A stretch of DNA of 46,978 nt from contig CANJHY010000010.1 of NCBI GenBank assembly GCA_947474275.1, forward strand, positions 1 to 46,978, given 5' to 3'. The translations under genes and the position numbers were made by a program. This document shows positions 34,556 to 42,693 of this stretch, in pieces. This stretch comes from PALSA-1004 sp947474275 (GTDB taxonomy: Bacteria; Pseudomonadota; Gammaproteobacteria; Burkholderiales; SG8-41). The first letter of the stretch is position 1, and each line of letters starts with the position of its first letter. The notes beneath the pieces were generated by a model that saw only the letters and a list, made by a program, of their open reading frames with translations, was not told the origin of the DNA and ran no database searches.

Positions 34556-35995
34556 TCACTGCACCAGCGTCAGGCGCACCAGTTCGTCCACTGAAGTTGC
34601 CTTGTCGAGCCCGGATATCGCAGCGACCAGGCGATCGTACTGGTCGGCCTTGATCGGCAGGCCCGGAATGAAGCGGCGCAGCTCTTTCGCATCTTTCGCA
34701 AAATCCCACATCAGCTCGCGGCCGTCGTATTCGCCCACGATGTGGCGGCCGTCTTTGAGTTTGAACGTGATGCGCGGCGCGAAACACTCGCGCCCGACTT
34801 CGCCGATCACCTCGACGCGTTTCTGCAGCGCGGAGACCTGCGCTTTCATCGCCGCATCCGCTTGCGCGCCGATCTGGTTGGGATCGTAGTCCTCGATGAC
34901 CGGGTAATCGCCGTTGACCGCGGTATAAGCGAGCATGAAGGTGGTGCGTCCGAACGCGTTGCCGTCGAGACTGGTCGAGCGCGGGAAGCGCGGCGACGGA
35001 TAAAGGGTTTCGAGATAGTTCATTTCGAGCGTGATGCTGTCTATCGCCTCGGGCTTGAGGCCGTGCTGCGCGACGAGGTCGTGGGTCAGCCAGACCACGG
35101 GCTGGTTGAACCCGGGCGTCGGATAAATCTTGAATTTAACGTCGAGCACTTCCCAATGCTTGCCAAGATCGGCGACGACGTCTTCGAATTTCGCCTTCGG
35201 CGGGCCGGTGAACGTGTAGCTAAGGTCGCCTTTGTTGTTGCCGGTGAACGCATTGTAAAAACCGCCGTCGCCTTCCAACGCCGTCGGCGCGCCGACGAAC
35301 CCCTGTGCGGCCAGCGTCGCCGCCCACATCCCGTTGCGCGCGGCCTGCGCTTCGGCGAAATCGGCGTCCATCACGCCGGTACGCTGCCCCTCGATCAGGC
35401 TGCCGGCAAAACTGGCTGCGAGCGCGATTGCGCTGACCGTTTGCGCGTCGTTGAGCCGCATCAGTTTAGCCGCCGTCGCTGCGGCACCAAGAATTCCATA
35501 CGTCGGGCTCGAGCGATAACCGCGTGCCTGCGTTGAGGGTATGAAATCACGCGCTACGCGGCACTGCACTTCATAGCCCGCGACGATCGCAGTCAGAAGT
35601 TCCTGTCCGCTGCGCCCTTCGCTCTCCGCGGTGGCAATGCCGGCGGGAATGATGAGCACGCCGGGGTGTGTGAGCATGTGGTACGAATCGCATTGATTAT
35701 TCACCGAAATCGCTACGCCGTTCGCAAACACCGCGCCGACCCTGGTCACCCGCCCGCCTTCGGCCCACACTGTCGCCCCCTGGCCGCGCCCCACCTCCCG
35801 CTTGCCGAGACTTTCGTGCTCGTTGACGGCAGCCTTCGCCTGCAACACGCGCGGCAGTTTCGAGCACGCCAGCGCCACGGTCACGCTGTGGTTGATGAGT
35901 GCCTTGCCCTTGTCGACGACGTTGGGCGGAAGATCAGAAAATTTCAAACGGGCGACGAATTCGCCGAGCTGCACGGCGAGCGGTTTGTCAAGCAT
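34556..35995 (-). CDS. MmgE/PrpD family protein
   Basis: A 479-residue family member, slightly longer than the other three. It has NHSVTVALACSKLPRVL near the N-terminus, FANGVAISVNNQCDSYHMLTHPGVLI at about 90-115, RSSPTYGILGAAATAAKLM at about 160, and EGDGGFYNAFTGNN at about 240. The TADHS block of the PrpD branch is not seen. In its place is SLDGNAFGRTTFMLAYTAV, so this is a distinct subgroup. GGAGAAACCCAC precedes the ATG. It is transcribed alone, divergent from the EthD-like/Bug unit and convergent with iclR. The substrate is unknown. Confidence 0.88.
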   Translation of the reverse strand: MLDKPLAVQLGEFVARLKFSDLPPNVVDKGKALINHSVTVALACSKLPRVLQAKAAVNEHESLGKREVGRGQGATVWAEGGRVTRVGAVFANGVAISVNNQCDSYHMLTHPGVLIIPAGIATAESEGRSGQELLTAIVAGYEVQCRVARDFIPSTQARGYRSSPTYGILGAAATAAKLMRLNDAQTVSAIALAASFAGSLIEGQRTGVMDADFAEAQAARNGMWAATLAAQGFVGAPTALEGDGGFYNAFTGNNKGDLSYTFTGPPKAKFEDVVADLGKHWEVLDVKFKIYPTPGFNQPVVWLTHDLVAQHGLKPEAIDSITLEMNYLETLYPSPRFPRSTSLDGNAFGRTTFMLAYTAVNGDYPVIEDYDPNQIGAQADAAMKAQVSALQKRVEVIGEVGRECFAPRITFKLKDGRHIVGEYDGRELMWDFAKDAKELRRFIPGLPIKADQYDRLVAAISGLDKATSVDELVRLTLVQ

Positions 35996-36127
35996 GTGGG
36001 TTTCTCCTGTTGATTCGGACGGCTTTATTGTTCTTATTACTACGTTTCACCATGCCCGGCAACCGGCGCACTATTGATTTTCCGCGCGCTCTCTGTGACT
36101 ATCTAATATTAGTCAACGGATCAGCCA

Positions 36128-36772
36128 GTGACATTACCTCTTGGACTGCTCGTCGCGGCATTCGATTACTCGACCATCGCCGAAGAAGAATTCAACGCCT
36201 GGTACGATACGGAGCACATTCCCGAGCGCATGGCCGTCAAGGGTTTTATCAACGCGCAGCGCTGGATAGGCGCGGACAATCAGCAGTTCGCGCTCGCGAC
36301 CTACGATCTGGAAAACGTGCGCGTGCTGGAGGACCCGGCCTACTATGTGCGCAAGGCTGAAGGCAAATCTCCGTGGTCGCGGCGCATTTCGAGCAAAACG
36401 AAACTGCTGGTGCGCCTGGTCGGCGAACAACTCCTGCCCGGCCGAATGCCGTCTCCCGGCAATGCAGGCGCACTGCTGTTCGTCGCCTGCAACGTGAAAC
36501 CCGAGGCCGAAGCCGATTTCAACGCCTGGTCTGACCAGGAACATCTGCCGGCGATCGCGAATGTCCCGGGCGTGCTGTGCACGCGTCGTTTCCGCGCGAC
36601 CGAAGGCGCGCCGAAATATGTCGTCGTTTCACATTTGACCAATACTGAAATCCCGGCATCCGCCGCATGGCAGGCGGCCATCAATACGCCATGGACCGAG
36701 CGCATACGGCCGCAAACCAGCGACCGCATCCGCCACCTGCTGCGCCGCTATCAACCGAAAGCACCCGTATGA
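36128..36772 (+). CDS. Duplicated dimeric alpha-beta barrel (EthD-like) protein
   Basis: A 214-residue protein made of two similar ferredoxin-like halves. The first has EEEFNAWYDTEHIPERMAV near residue 20 and the second EADFNAWSDQEHLPAIANV near 133. The W-Y/S-D-x-E-H pattern is typical of EthD and related small enzymes or binding proteins; here the single chain would form the usual dimeric barrel internally. The function is not known. The start is GTG 36128, shortly after an imperfect palindrome with GACTA and TAGTC arms (36097-36114). Its stop overlaps the ATG of the Bug gene (ATGA), so the two are translationally coupled and probably serve one pathway. Confidence 0.82.
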   Translation: MTLPLGLLVAAFDYSTIAEEEFNAWYDTEHIPERMAVKGFINAQRWIGADNQQFALATYDLENVRVLEDPAYYVRKAEGKSPWSRRISSKTKLLVRLVGEQLLPGRMPSPGNAGALLFVACNVKPEAEADFNAWSDQEHLPAIANVPGVLCTRRFRATEGAPKYVVVSHLTNTEIPASAAWQAAINTPWTERIRPQTSDRIRHLLRRYQPKAPV

Positions 36773-37731
36773 ACATCGCACGCACTTTGTGGATACTGGC
36801 ACTGCTGCACGCCGCCGCGGCGCACGGCGCCGACGCTTATCCGAACCGGCCGGTGCGCGTAATCGTGCCGTTCGCTCCCGGCGGCACGCTCGACCTGACC
36901 GGCCGCGTCATCTCGCAGCAACTCTCCCAACAACTCGGGCAAACCTTTGTCGTCGACAATCGCTCGGGCGCCACCGGCATCATAGGTTACGGCATCGTCG
37001 TCAAATCAGCGCCCGACGGCTACACGCTCACCATGATCGATTCGGGCTTCTCGATCGTACCGAGCGTCAGCAAGTCGCTGCCCTACGACGTGCCGAAAGA
37101 CTTTACCTTTATCACCCAGGTCATCGGCGTGCCGCGAACGCTCGTCGTCCATCCGTCGATCAAGGCCAATACGCTGAAGGAATTCGTCGCGCTCGCGCAG
37201 GCGAACCCCGGCAAATACAACTACGGTTCAGGCGGATCCGGCGGCATCAATCATCTCGCCGGCGAGCTTTTCAATCGCGCGGCCAAGGTCGACATCACGC
37301 ACATCCCTTTCAAAGGCGCGGGCGAAGCGACCGCTGCCACGATTGCGGGGCAGGTCGACATGGTCATCGCGGCGAGCCCCGGCGTCGTCACCTTCGTCAA
37401 TAGCGGCAAACTGCGCGCGCTCGCGGTGACCACCATCGGCAACAAGCGTTATTCCGCGATGCCCGACGTGCCGTCAATGAACGAAGCCGGCGTGCCCGGC
37501 ATGGAAATCATTACATGGTTTGGACTGGCGGGACCGGCCGGCATGCCGAAGGAGATCGCGAACAAGCTGCATGCCGAAGTGGTCAAGGCGCTGGCAGTGC
37601 CCATCGTCAAAGAGCGCTTCGCCGGCTCGGAACTCGTCGGCAGCAGCCCCGCCGAGTTTACGAAAGTCGTGCGCGACGACATTCGCCTGTGGGCAGGCAT
37701 TGTCAAGGCGGCGGGTGTCAAACCGGAGTGA
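36769..37731 (+). CDS. Bug/TctC-family periplasmic solute-binding receptor
   Basis: The 320-residue receptor starts at ATG 36769, overlapping the upstream stop. The signal peptide is NIARTLWILALLHAAAAHG with cleavage near HGADAYP. It has YPNRPVRVIVPFAPGGTLDLTGR, FVVDNRSGATGIIGYGIV, SAPDGYTLTMIDSG, LPYDVPKDFTFITQ and NYGSGGSGGINHLAGELF, all standard. It ends WAGIVKAAGVKPE. It is the only plus-strand Bug gene and is coupled to the EthD-like protein. The ligand may be the substrate or product of that protein, or of the divergent MmgE/PrpD enzyme. Confidence 0.93.
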   Translation: MNIARTLWILALLHAAAAHGADAYPNRPVRVIVPFAPGGTLDLTGRVISQQLSQQLGQTFVVDNRSGATGIIGYGIVVKSAPDGYTLTMIDSGFSIVPSVSKSLPYDVPKDFTFITQVIGVPRTLVVHPSIKANTLKEFVALAQANPGKYNYGSGGSGGINHLAGELFNRAAKVDITHIPFKGAGEATAATIAGQVDMVIAASPGVVTFVNSGKLRALAVTTIGNKRYSAMPDVPSMNEAGVPGMEIITWFGLAGPAGMPKEIANKLHAEVVKALAVPIVKERFAGSELVGSSPAEFTKVVRDDIRLWAGIVKAAGVKPE

Positions 37732-37782
37732 ATCCGGCGTTCGGCAGCGCAAATATCTGGCGAAGCCCGCAACACTCAGCGC

Positions 37783-38607
37783 TCAGCGGCGTTTACTCTT
37801 TGGCCCTGTCGCGTATTCCTTCTGCAACTGTTTGCGCACGCGCGCGAGAGCAAACGACGTATAGCCGCAATCGACGACGATTTCCGTGCCGTTGATGTAG
37901 CTCGATTCGTCGGAAGCCAAAAAGAGCACCGCATGCCCGATTTCCTCGGGCTTGGCGGCGCGCCCTAAAGGAATGACGCGCTCGTTCGCCTCGCGGTATC
38001 CCGGCGCCGAACTGTCGGTCATCTTCGTTTCATCAACCTGCGCCGGATGCACGGAATTCGCGCGAATGCCCCAATCCTGAAATTCGAGCGCCGCGGTCTT
38101 GGTGATACCGCGCAGACCCCACTTGCTCGCGACGTAAGCGGCGCCCCAGTGTCCCGCTATCGCGGCCGTAGAGGAGATGTTGACGATAGAACCGCCACCG
38201 GAATCGCGGATCAGCGGCGCCGCCGCGCGCATGCCGAGCAACGGCCCCGTCAGGTTGATGTCGATAGTGCGCACCCAATCCTCGATGCCAACGTCCATGA
38301 TGCCCACGCGACTCACGATGCCCGCATTGTTGACGAGCACATGCAACGCGCCGAACTCGCGCCGCACCCTGGCGATTGCCTTACTCCACTGCCCGGCGTC
38401 GGTGACGTCGAGGCTGAGATAAAGCGCCTTGCCGCCCGCCTTCCTGATTTTCGCGGCCAGTGCCTTGCCCGCCGCGTGGTCGATGTCCGCAAGCACCACA
38501 CTCGCGCCCTCGCGCGCGAACATCTGCGCTTCGACCGCGCCCTGCCCCCCGCTCGCCCCGGTGATGAGCGCCACCTTGCCCTTGAGTCGATTGCCTTTCG
38601 CTGCCAT
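37783..38607 (-). CDS. SDR-family dehydrogenase/reductase (classical)
   Basis: The protein is 274 residues from ATG 38607 with AAGGAA upstream; a longer frame has no ribosome site. All classical motifs are present: TGASGGQGAVEA cofactor loop, NNAGIVSR, serine in VNISSTAAIAGH, YVASK (tyrosine and lysine), and HPAQVDETKM after the active site. It should oxidise an alcohol or reduce a ketone with NAD(P). A lysine- and arginine-rich tail (KEYATGPKSKRR) of about 25 residues is unusual. It follows a Bug gene by 47 bases on the same strand and is convergent with the Bug gene at 36769. Confidence 0.92.
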   Translation of the reverse strand: MAAKGNRLKGKVALITGASGGQGAVEAQMFAREGASVVLADIDHAAGKALAAKIRKAGGKALYLSLDVTDAGQWSKAIARVRREFGALHVLVNNAGIVSRVGIMDVGIEDWVRTIDINLTGPLLGMRAAAPLIRDSGGGSIVNISSTAAIAGHWGAAYVASKWGLRGITKTAALEFQDWGIRANSVHPAQVDETKMTDSSAPGYREANERVIPLGRAAKPEEIGHAVLFLASDESSYINGTEIVVDCGYTSFALARVRKQLQKEYATGPKSKRR

Positions 38608-38654
38608 TTTCCGCGGTTCCTTTTCGTAACGTGAACGGTGCTGAACAGACTTGC

Positions 38655-39647
38655 TTAGAACTCGGCCTTGATGCCGCTTTCTTTTGCAATCTTCTTCCAT
38701 TTGACGACTTCTGCATTGATATGGGCGGCGAGCGCCTGCGGAGTGCCGCCGGCCACATCCGCGCCCAGTCCTGCAATGCGCTCGTTGACGTCTGGCCTCG
38801 CCACGGCTTTGACGACCTCCTTATAGAGGCGTTCGATGACGGCTTTCGGCGTTCCGGCGGGAACCACCACGCCCTGCCATTCGAATATCTCGTACTCGGG
38901 CACGCCCGCTTCGGCGACCGTCGGAACGTCGGGCAGCGCGGCATTTCGTTTGAGCGTACTCACCCCCAGCGGAATCAGCCGACCGCCCTTGAAGTGCTGC
39001 AACGAAGAAGAAATCGTCGCGAACAACATCGAGATTTCGCCGGCGACTATGGCGACGACGACCGGGCCGCCCCCTTTGTACGGCACGTGCACGATGTTGG
39101 TCGAAGTCATATACCTGAACAATTCGCCCGCGAGATGATTCGCGCTGCCGTTGCCGGCCGACCCGTAGTTAAGCACGCCCGGTTTCGCCTTCGCCAAAGC
39201 GACCAGTTCGGCTACCGAGCGCGCCGGCACCGACGGATGGACCGCAAGCACCGTCGGCACGATCGCAACCAGGCTGACCGGCGCAAAATCCTTTTGCGGA
39301 TCGAATGGCAGCTTCGCATAGAGTCCCGGGTTCGCCCCAAACGCGATCGTCGCCATCATGATCGTGTAGCCGTCGGGTGCTGCTTTCGCGACCATGTCCA
39401 TGCCGGTGATTGCAGCCCCCCCTGGACGGTTGTCGACGATAACTTGCTGGCCCATGGATTCGCTCAGGTAAGGTGCGATGATGCGGCTGGTGATGTCGGT
39501 AGCGCCCCCGACCGAATACGGCACGATGAGCCGGATCGGCCGGTTCGGATAGGGCTCCGCCGCCCCACTATCGACCGACCACGTAAGCGCGAGTAGCACT
39601 GCCAGTAAAAGGGAACGGGACGGAAACGCCCTGCTGTCCATCATCAT
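38655..39647 (-). CDS. Bug/TctC-family periplasmic solute-binding receptor
   Basis: A 330-residue receptor. The signal peptide is RAFPSRSLLLAVLLALTWSV with cleavage near DSGAAEP. It has YPNRPIRLIVPYSVGGATDITSR, VIVDNRPGGAAITGMDMV, AAPDGYTIMMAT, LPFDPQKDFAPVSL and NYGSAGNGSANHLAGELF. The three consecutive ATG codons at 39647-39639 follow AGGAGATCA, so the first is favoured. It pairs with the SDR gene downstream. The decayed CIA30 gene lies directly upstream, so its promoter may sit within that degenerated DNA. Confidence 0.93.
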   Translation of the reverse strand: MMMDSRAFPSRSLLLAVLLALTWSVDSGAAEPYPNRPIRLIVPYSVGGATDITSRIIAPYLSESMGQQVIVDNRPGGAAITGMDMVAKAAPDGYTIMMATIAFGANPGLYAKLPFDPQKDFAPVSLVAIVPTVLAVHPSVPARSVAELVALAKAKPGVLNYGSAGNGSANHLAGELFRYMTSTNIVHVPYKGGGPVVVAIVAGEISMLFATISSSLQHFKGGRLIPLGVSTLKRNAALPDVPTVAEAGVPEYEIFEWQGVVVPAGTPKAVIERLYKEVVKAVARPDVNERIAGLGADVAGGTPQALAAHINAEVVKWKKIAKESGIKAEF

Positions 39648-39689
39648 TGATCTCCTGCCGCTATGAGTTTGAATAACGTGCTCTTGGGT

Positions 39690-40211
39690 CCGAAGAACGC
39701 GAAACTTGCGCTCGCCGAACGTGCGTCGTCGCCACTGTAGTTGGACGATCTCGTGAAGTGTAACCTACCCGACTGCTGGTCCGAAATAAGCAGACCAAAG
39801 TATTGCACGTCAAAAAACCGCACGATTGGCGCCGCGACGGCGCGCCCGCGGTAGCTGGCCGCGAAATCAGTTGGTTCGAAACGCAGCGTCTGCCATTCTC
39901 GCGACGCAACAAACGCGCCCTGGTATTGTGCTGTGCTTGTGCCGTCGTCGAGTTTGAGGGTCAGTTTTTAGCGCTTTCCATCGCCACGCACCTTCAATAG
40001 CAGCGCCGCAGACTCGGCGAGAATCCTTAAGGGGCCACGGAACGAGGCGAAGCTGCCATTGTTCTCAAGCGACACCACCCCTTCGAACAGCATGGTCTCT
40101 GGCGTCCACTTGACGCGTGACGCAGATACGCCGCCTATGACTCCATCGTTGATGACATGAAAGGTCTGCACTTCGCGCGCTTGGCCGCGCCTTGGCTGTC
40201 GTGGCGTTCAT
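39690..40211 (-). pseudogene. CIA30-family gene, inactivated
   Basis: Translation of the minus strand gives the CIA30 pattern: REVQTFHVINDGVIGGVSAS, VSLENNGSFASFRGPL, VRGDGKR, then a TAA (39968-39970) where relatives have tyrosine, then KLTLKLDDGTSTAQYQGAF, EWQTLRFEPTDFAASYRGRA and FGLLISDQQSG in the same frame. A second lesion is a frameshift between the best start (ATG 40211 with GGAG upstream) and the coding frame, which is open only from about 40171. A third frameshift is likely near 39775, after which VTLHEIVQLQW continues the domain. CIA30 proteins are complex I assembly factors in mitochondria; bacterial roles are unclear. Confidence 0.8.
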
Positions 40212-40350
40212 GGCAGATTCTCCATGATGAAAAATAATTAACCCACATTGGCATCCGGCACCAGCATCAGGGCAAAGCCTGCCTCCAACCCTAACGATGC
40301 AGGGGATTGGCGACCCGTGGCGGCAGTTTCCAGCGAGTTCCACCGCATTG

Positions 40351-41046
40351 TCACCATGGGAGCCTCGCGCCGGTATAGGAGTAGAACTGCCCTGTGCACG
40401 GCGGCGTCAAACTGTCGATTACGTCAAGCATATCTGCCGCTGCGTCGTGCGGTGAACGCCCCACCTCCGCGCCGTGAAAAGGCCGTGATAAACGTGAGGT
40501 CACGGTGCCTGGATGTAAAGCGGCCAGCACGGCGCTGGGTTTCGTTCTCTTGATTTCGATTGAAGCGGTTTTCAAAAACATGTTTAGCGCTGCCTTGGAA
40601 GCGCGGTAGCTATACCAGCCCCCCAGGCGGTTGTCGGCGATGCTTCCCACCTTCGCGGAAAGAACGGCAAACACGGCACGATCGTCGCCAAGCAATTTCC
40701 AAAAATGGCGGAATACCAAGGCCGGTCCGAACGCATTCACCCGAAAGGTCTCAAGCATCTGCGCATAGTTGAGATCGGAAAACCTCTTCTCCGGCATGAA
40801 ATCAGGCGAATGCAGCAACCCGGCGGCATTGATAATCAAATCAAACGGCGCGTGGCGGGAAAGCGTCTCGGCCGCGGCGGCAATGGTTTCCTCCCTGTCG
40901 AAATCGATCAGTGGCAGCGATTGACGATGTAACCCGACTACTGCGGCGCATTTCGGGTTTGCTTGCAGCCGGCTCATAAAAGCAGCGCCGATTGCGCCGG
41001 AGGCGCCAATTATCAACGCACGGAAATTCTCGGGAAAGGACCTCAT
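40351..41046 (-). CDS. SDR-family protein, C-factor (CsgA)-like
   Basis: The protein is 231 residues from the ATG at 41046, which overlaps the TGA of the flavoprotein gene (ATGA). The cofactor loop is GASGAIGAAFMSRL. INAAGLLHSPDF replaces NNAG, and the active site has LSAKVGSIADNRLGGWYSYRASKAA with tyrosine and lysine in place. LHPGTVTSRLSRPF is the usual post-active-site block of C-factor-like SDRs. It is probably NADP-dependent; the substrate is unknown. Coupling to an FAD oxidoreductase is typical of light- or singlet-oxygen-responsive loci in proteobacteria. Confidence 0.88.
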   Translation of the reverse strand: MRSFPENFRALIIGASGAIGAAFMSRLQANPKCAAVVGLHRQSLPLIDFDREETIAAAAETLSRHAPFDLIINAAGLLHSPDFMPEKRFSDLNYAQMLETFRVNAFGPALVFRHFWKLLGDDRAVFAVLSAKVGSIADNRLGGWYSYRASKAALNMFLKTASIEIKRTKPSAVLAALHPGTVTSRLSRPFHGAEVGRSPHDAAADMLDVIDSLTPPCTGQFYSYTGARLPW

Positions 41047-42032
41047 TGTGGTGGGTTCAATATCTGCAGGGCGAGCTGCCTGCCGCTGAGCCACGCGCCT
41101 TCAACCGTGCCGCCGTTGAGCCAGTCGCCACACAGTCCCACACCGATGCCTGCATTCCAGGCGCACGCGTTGTCCAGAATTGGCTCGATTACGCTGGCAT
41201 AACGCCAGCGGTGCACCGTCCACGCTTGCGGCGCCGGCCCGCCCAATTGCCCGAAGGCTTTCAGCAGCGCTGCGGCTATGCTTTCGGCATCCTGCTCCAG
41301 GTTCGCTTCACTCCACTCGACACTAGCGTGCAGCACCCAGGTTTCCGGCCCCATGCGGCCCGGTTTGCTGGTGTCGCGTGCGATCCAGCGCAGTGGCGCA
41401 TGATTGACGAAGGCCGCATCAAACGGCAACCCCAGTGGAGTTGCAAAGCGCGCCATGACTGTCCAGCAGCCATGCATGGCGGCGCCGCGGGCTAACGCGG
41501 CCAGCTCGGCAGACAGTGGCTGCAACAACGGCACCGTTTGGGGCGCCGGCACCGCGAGGACTACAGCGTCGAAGCGCTCAACTAGCCAGCCGTCCTCTGC
41601 CGACGACAAATGCCAGCCATCAGGCCGGCGTTGCAGCTGCCGGATCGTTGAGTGGGTGGCCAATGCCAGCGCTGCGGCAAGCAGGCGCGCTGGCGCCGTC
41701 ATGACTGGAATGCCGACAAATCGCTCCAGCGCCTGATCCGGGTCATGCAACGATTCACCGCCAAGCACCTGCAACCTGGGGTTCCACAGTCCAGCCACTC
41801 CAGCCCGCTGCCAGCGCGCCACTTCGGCACGAAAATCCGGGTGGCGAGCGGTGAAGTATTGCGCGCCATGGTCACACTGCCAACCGTTACCGCGGCGGGT
41901 ACTCATGCGTCCGGAGGCCCCGCCGCTCTTTTCGAACAGGCTGACCTTGAGTCCGGCCTCCTGTAGCCTGGTGGCGCAGGCGAGGCCCGCGATGCCAGCG
42001 CCGACAACGGCTAGATTAGCAATGGGACTCAT
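41043..42032 (-). CDS. FAD-dependent amine oxidase/renalase-like oxidoreductase
   Basis: The protein is 329 residues from ATG 42032; TTG 42041 is an alternative and neither has a strong ribosome site. The N-terminal FAD loop is VVGAGIAGLACATRLQEAG, followed by LFEKSGGASGRMSTRR and the renalase-like CDHGAQYFTARHPDF at about 57-70. The C-terminus has GVGLCGDWLNGGTVEGAWLSG, the second FAD-contact region of this family. No signal peptide is seen. Relatives are often found in loci with SDR, cyclopropane synthase and photolyase genes controlled by LitR/CarH-type MerR regulators. The substrate is unknown. Confidence 0.9.
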   Translation of the reverse strand: MSPIANLAVVGAGIAGLACATRLQEAGLKVSLFEKSGGASGRMSTRRGNGWQCDHGAQYFTARHPDFRAEVARWQRAGVAGLWNPRLQVLGGESLHDPDQALERFVGIPVMTAPARLLAAALALATHSTIRQLQRRPDGWHLSSAEDGWLVERFDAVVLAVPAPQTVPLLQPLSAELAALARGAAMHGCWTVMARFATPLGLPFDAAFVNHAPLRWIARDTSKPGRMGPETWVLHASVEWSEANLEQDAESIAAALLKAFGQLGGPAPQAWTVHRWRYASVIEPILDNACAWNAGIGVGLCGDWLNGGTVEGAWLSGRQLALQILNPPQ

Positions 42033-42130
42033 TTTAGCCAAAGAAAATTTGTCTGATTACTCGCTGCGGCTCGACCTGGAATTTTTCGCAAACAGCCGCG
42101 GAAGGGATTCCCGTACTTTGCGGCGAGGTT

Positions 42131-42226
42131 TCATTTCATGTTGCGAAATTCCATCACTGTCAGGCCCAAACCGATAAGCAGCATTACAAAAACGAAAATG
42201 CCATAGGCAAGCAGATCGATCGACAT
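42131..42226 (-). CDS. 31-residue single-span membrane protein, unknown
   Basis: The frame encodes 31 residues with one hydrophobic helix (LLAYGIFVFVMLLIGLGLTV) and a short charged tail (MEFRNMK). The ATG at 42226 overlaps the TGA of the 60-residue gene (TGATG), and GGGGAG lies about nine bases before it, inside the end of that gene. The overlap and ribosome site make it a likely real gene despite its size. No family was recognised. Confidence 0.62.
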   Translation of the reverse strand: MSIDLLAYGIFVFVMLLIGLGLTVMEFRNMK

Positions 42227-42408
42227 CACTTTTTTCTCCCCAGCAATGTGGCCAGCTTGAAGTAGATTCCGAAGCCGAAGATGGAAGGAACCCAAATCGC
42301 CGTGAATATAGCCTGCTCGCGGTCCTGGATCACAAACCACAAATACGCAGTAATAAAGAAAGAAATCATCACCGCCAACAGAATAAAATAATCCGATTTT
42401 CTAAACAA
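42226..42408 (-). CDS. 60-residue two-span membrane protein, unknown
   Basis: The frame encodes 60 residues. Two hydrophobic helices are visible, YFILLAVMISFFITAYLWFV and a second around AIFTAIWVPSIFGFGIYFKL, joined by a short polar turn IQDREQ and ending in GRKK. The start is TTG 42408 behind a strong GGAGG. It is followed with overlap by the 31-residue gene. No family was recognised. A role as a small subunit or helper of a membrane complex is possible but not shown. Confidence 0.65.
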   Translation of the reverse strand: MFRKSDYFILLAVMISFFITAYLWFVIQDREQAIFTAIWVPSIFGFGIYFKLATLLGRKK

Positions 42409-42432
42409 TTAACCCTCCTAATGTATTAGCTA

Positions 42433-42693
42433 TTACTTTTCAAAATACTCAACCATGCCATAACCGATAGCACTCAGCAGACAACCGGATACCGCCACCG
42501 ACCCAATTACTCGTATTCCAGAAGAAATCCCGAGCGCAAAGAACTCCGCCTGGATGAGACCGCTCAAAGCGAGCACCAAGCCAAAGCAACCAATCGCTGT
42601 CAGCGAGTTACCGACGAGAATCAGCAAACCGCTGATATATTTTTTTACTGTAATCACTTTGCATTCGAGCCAGTGCAGATCAGAAATCCCCAC
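42433..42693 (-). CDS. 86-residue membrane protein, unknown
   Basis: About 86 residues from a GTG at 42693 that overlaps the TAG of the PAS gene (TAGTG). An internal GTG 12 codons later is an alternative. Two hydrophobic segments (ISGLLILVGNSLTAIGCFGL and about 25 residues later VIGSVAVSGCLLSAIGYGMV) suggest a small inner-membrane protein ending in EYFEK. No family was recognised. It lies between the PAS gene and the smaller membrane-protein genes and is probably cotranscribed with them. Confidence 0.6.
   Translation of the reverse strand: MGISDLHWLECKVITVKKYISGLLILVGNSLTAIGCFGLVLALSGLIQAEFFALGISSGIRVIGSVAVSGCLLSAIGYGMVEYFEK

Noticed and set aside
39661..39912. Separate 83-codon minus-strand gene
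   Set aside because: It overlaps the CIA30 remnant in another frame and has no ribosome site or family.
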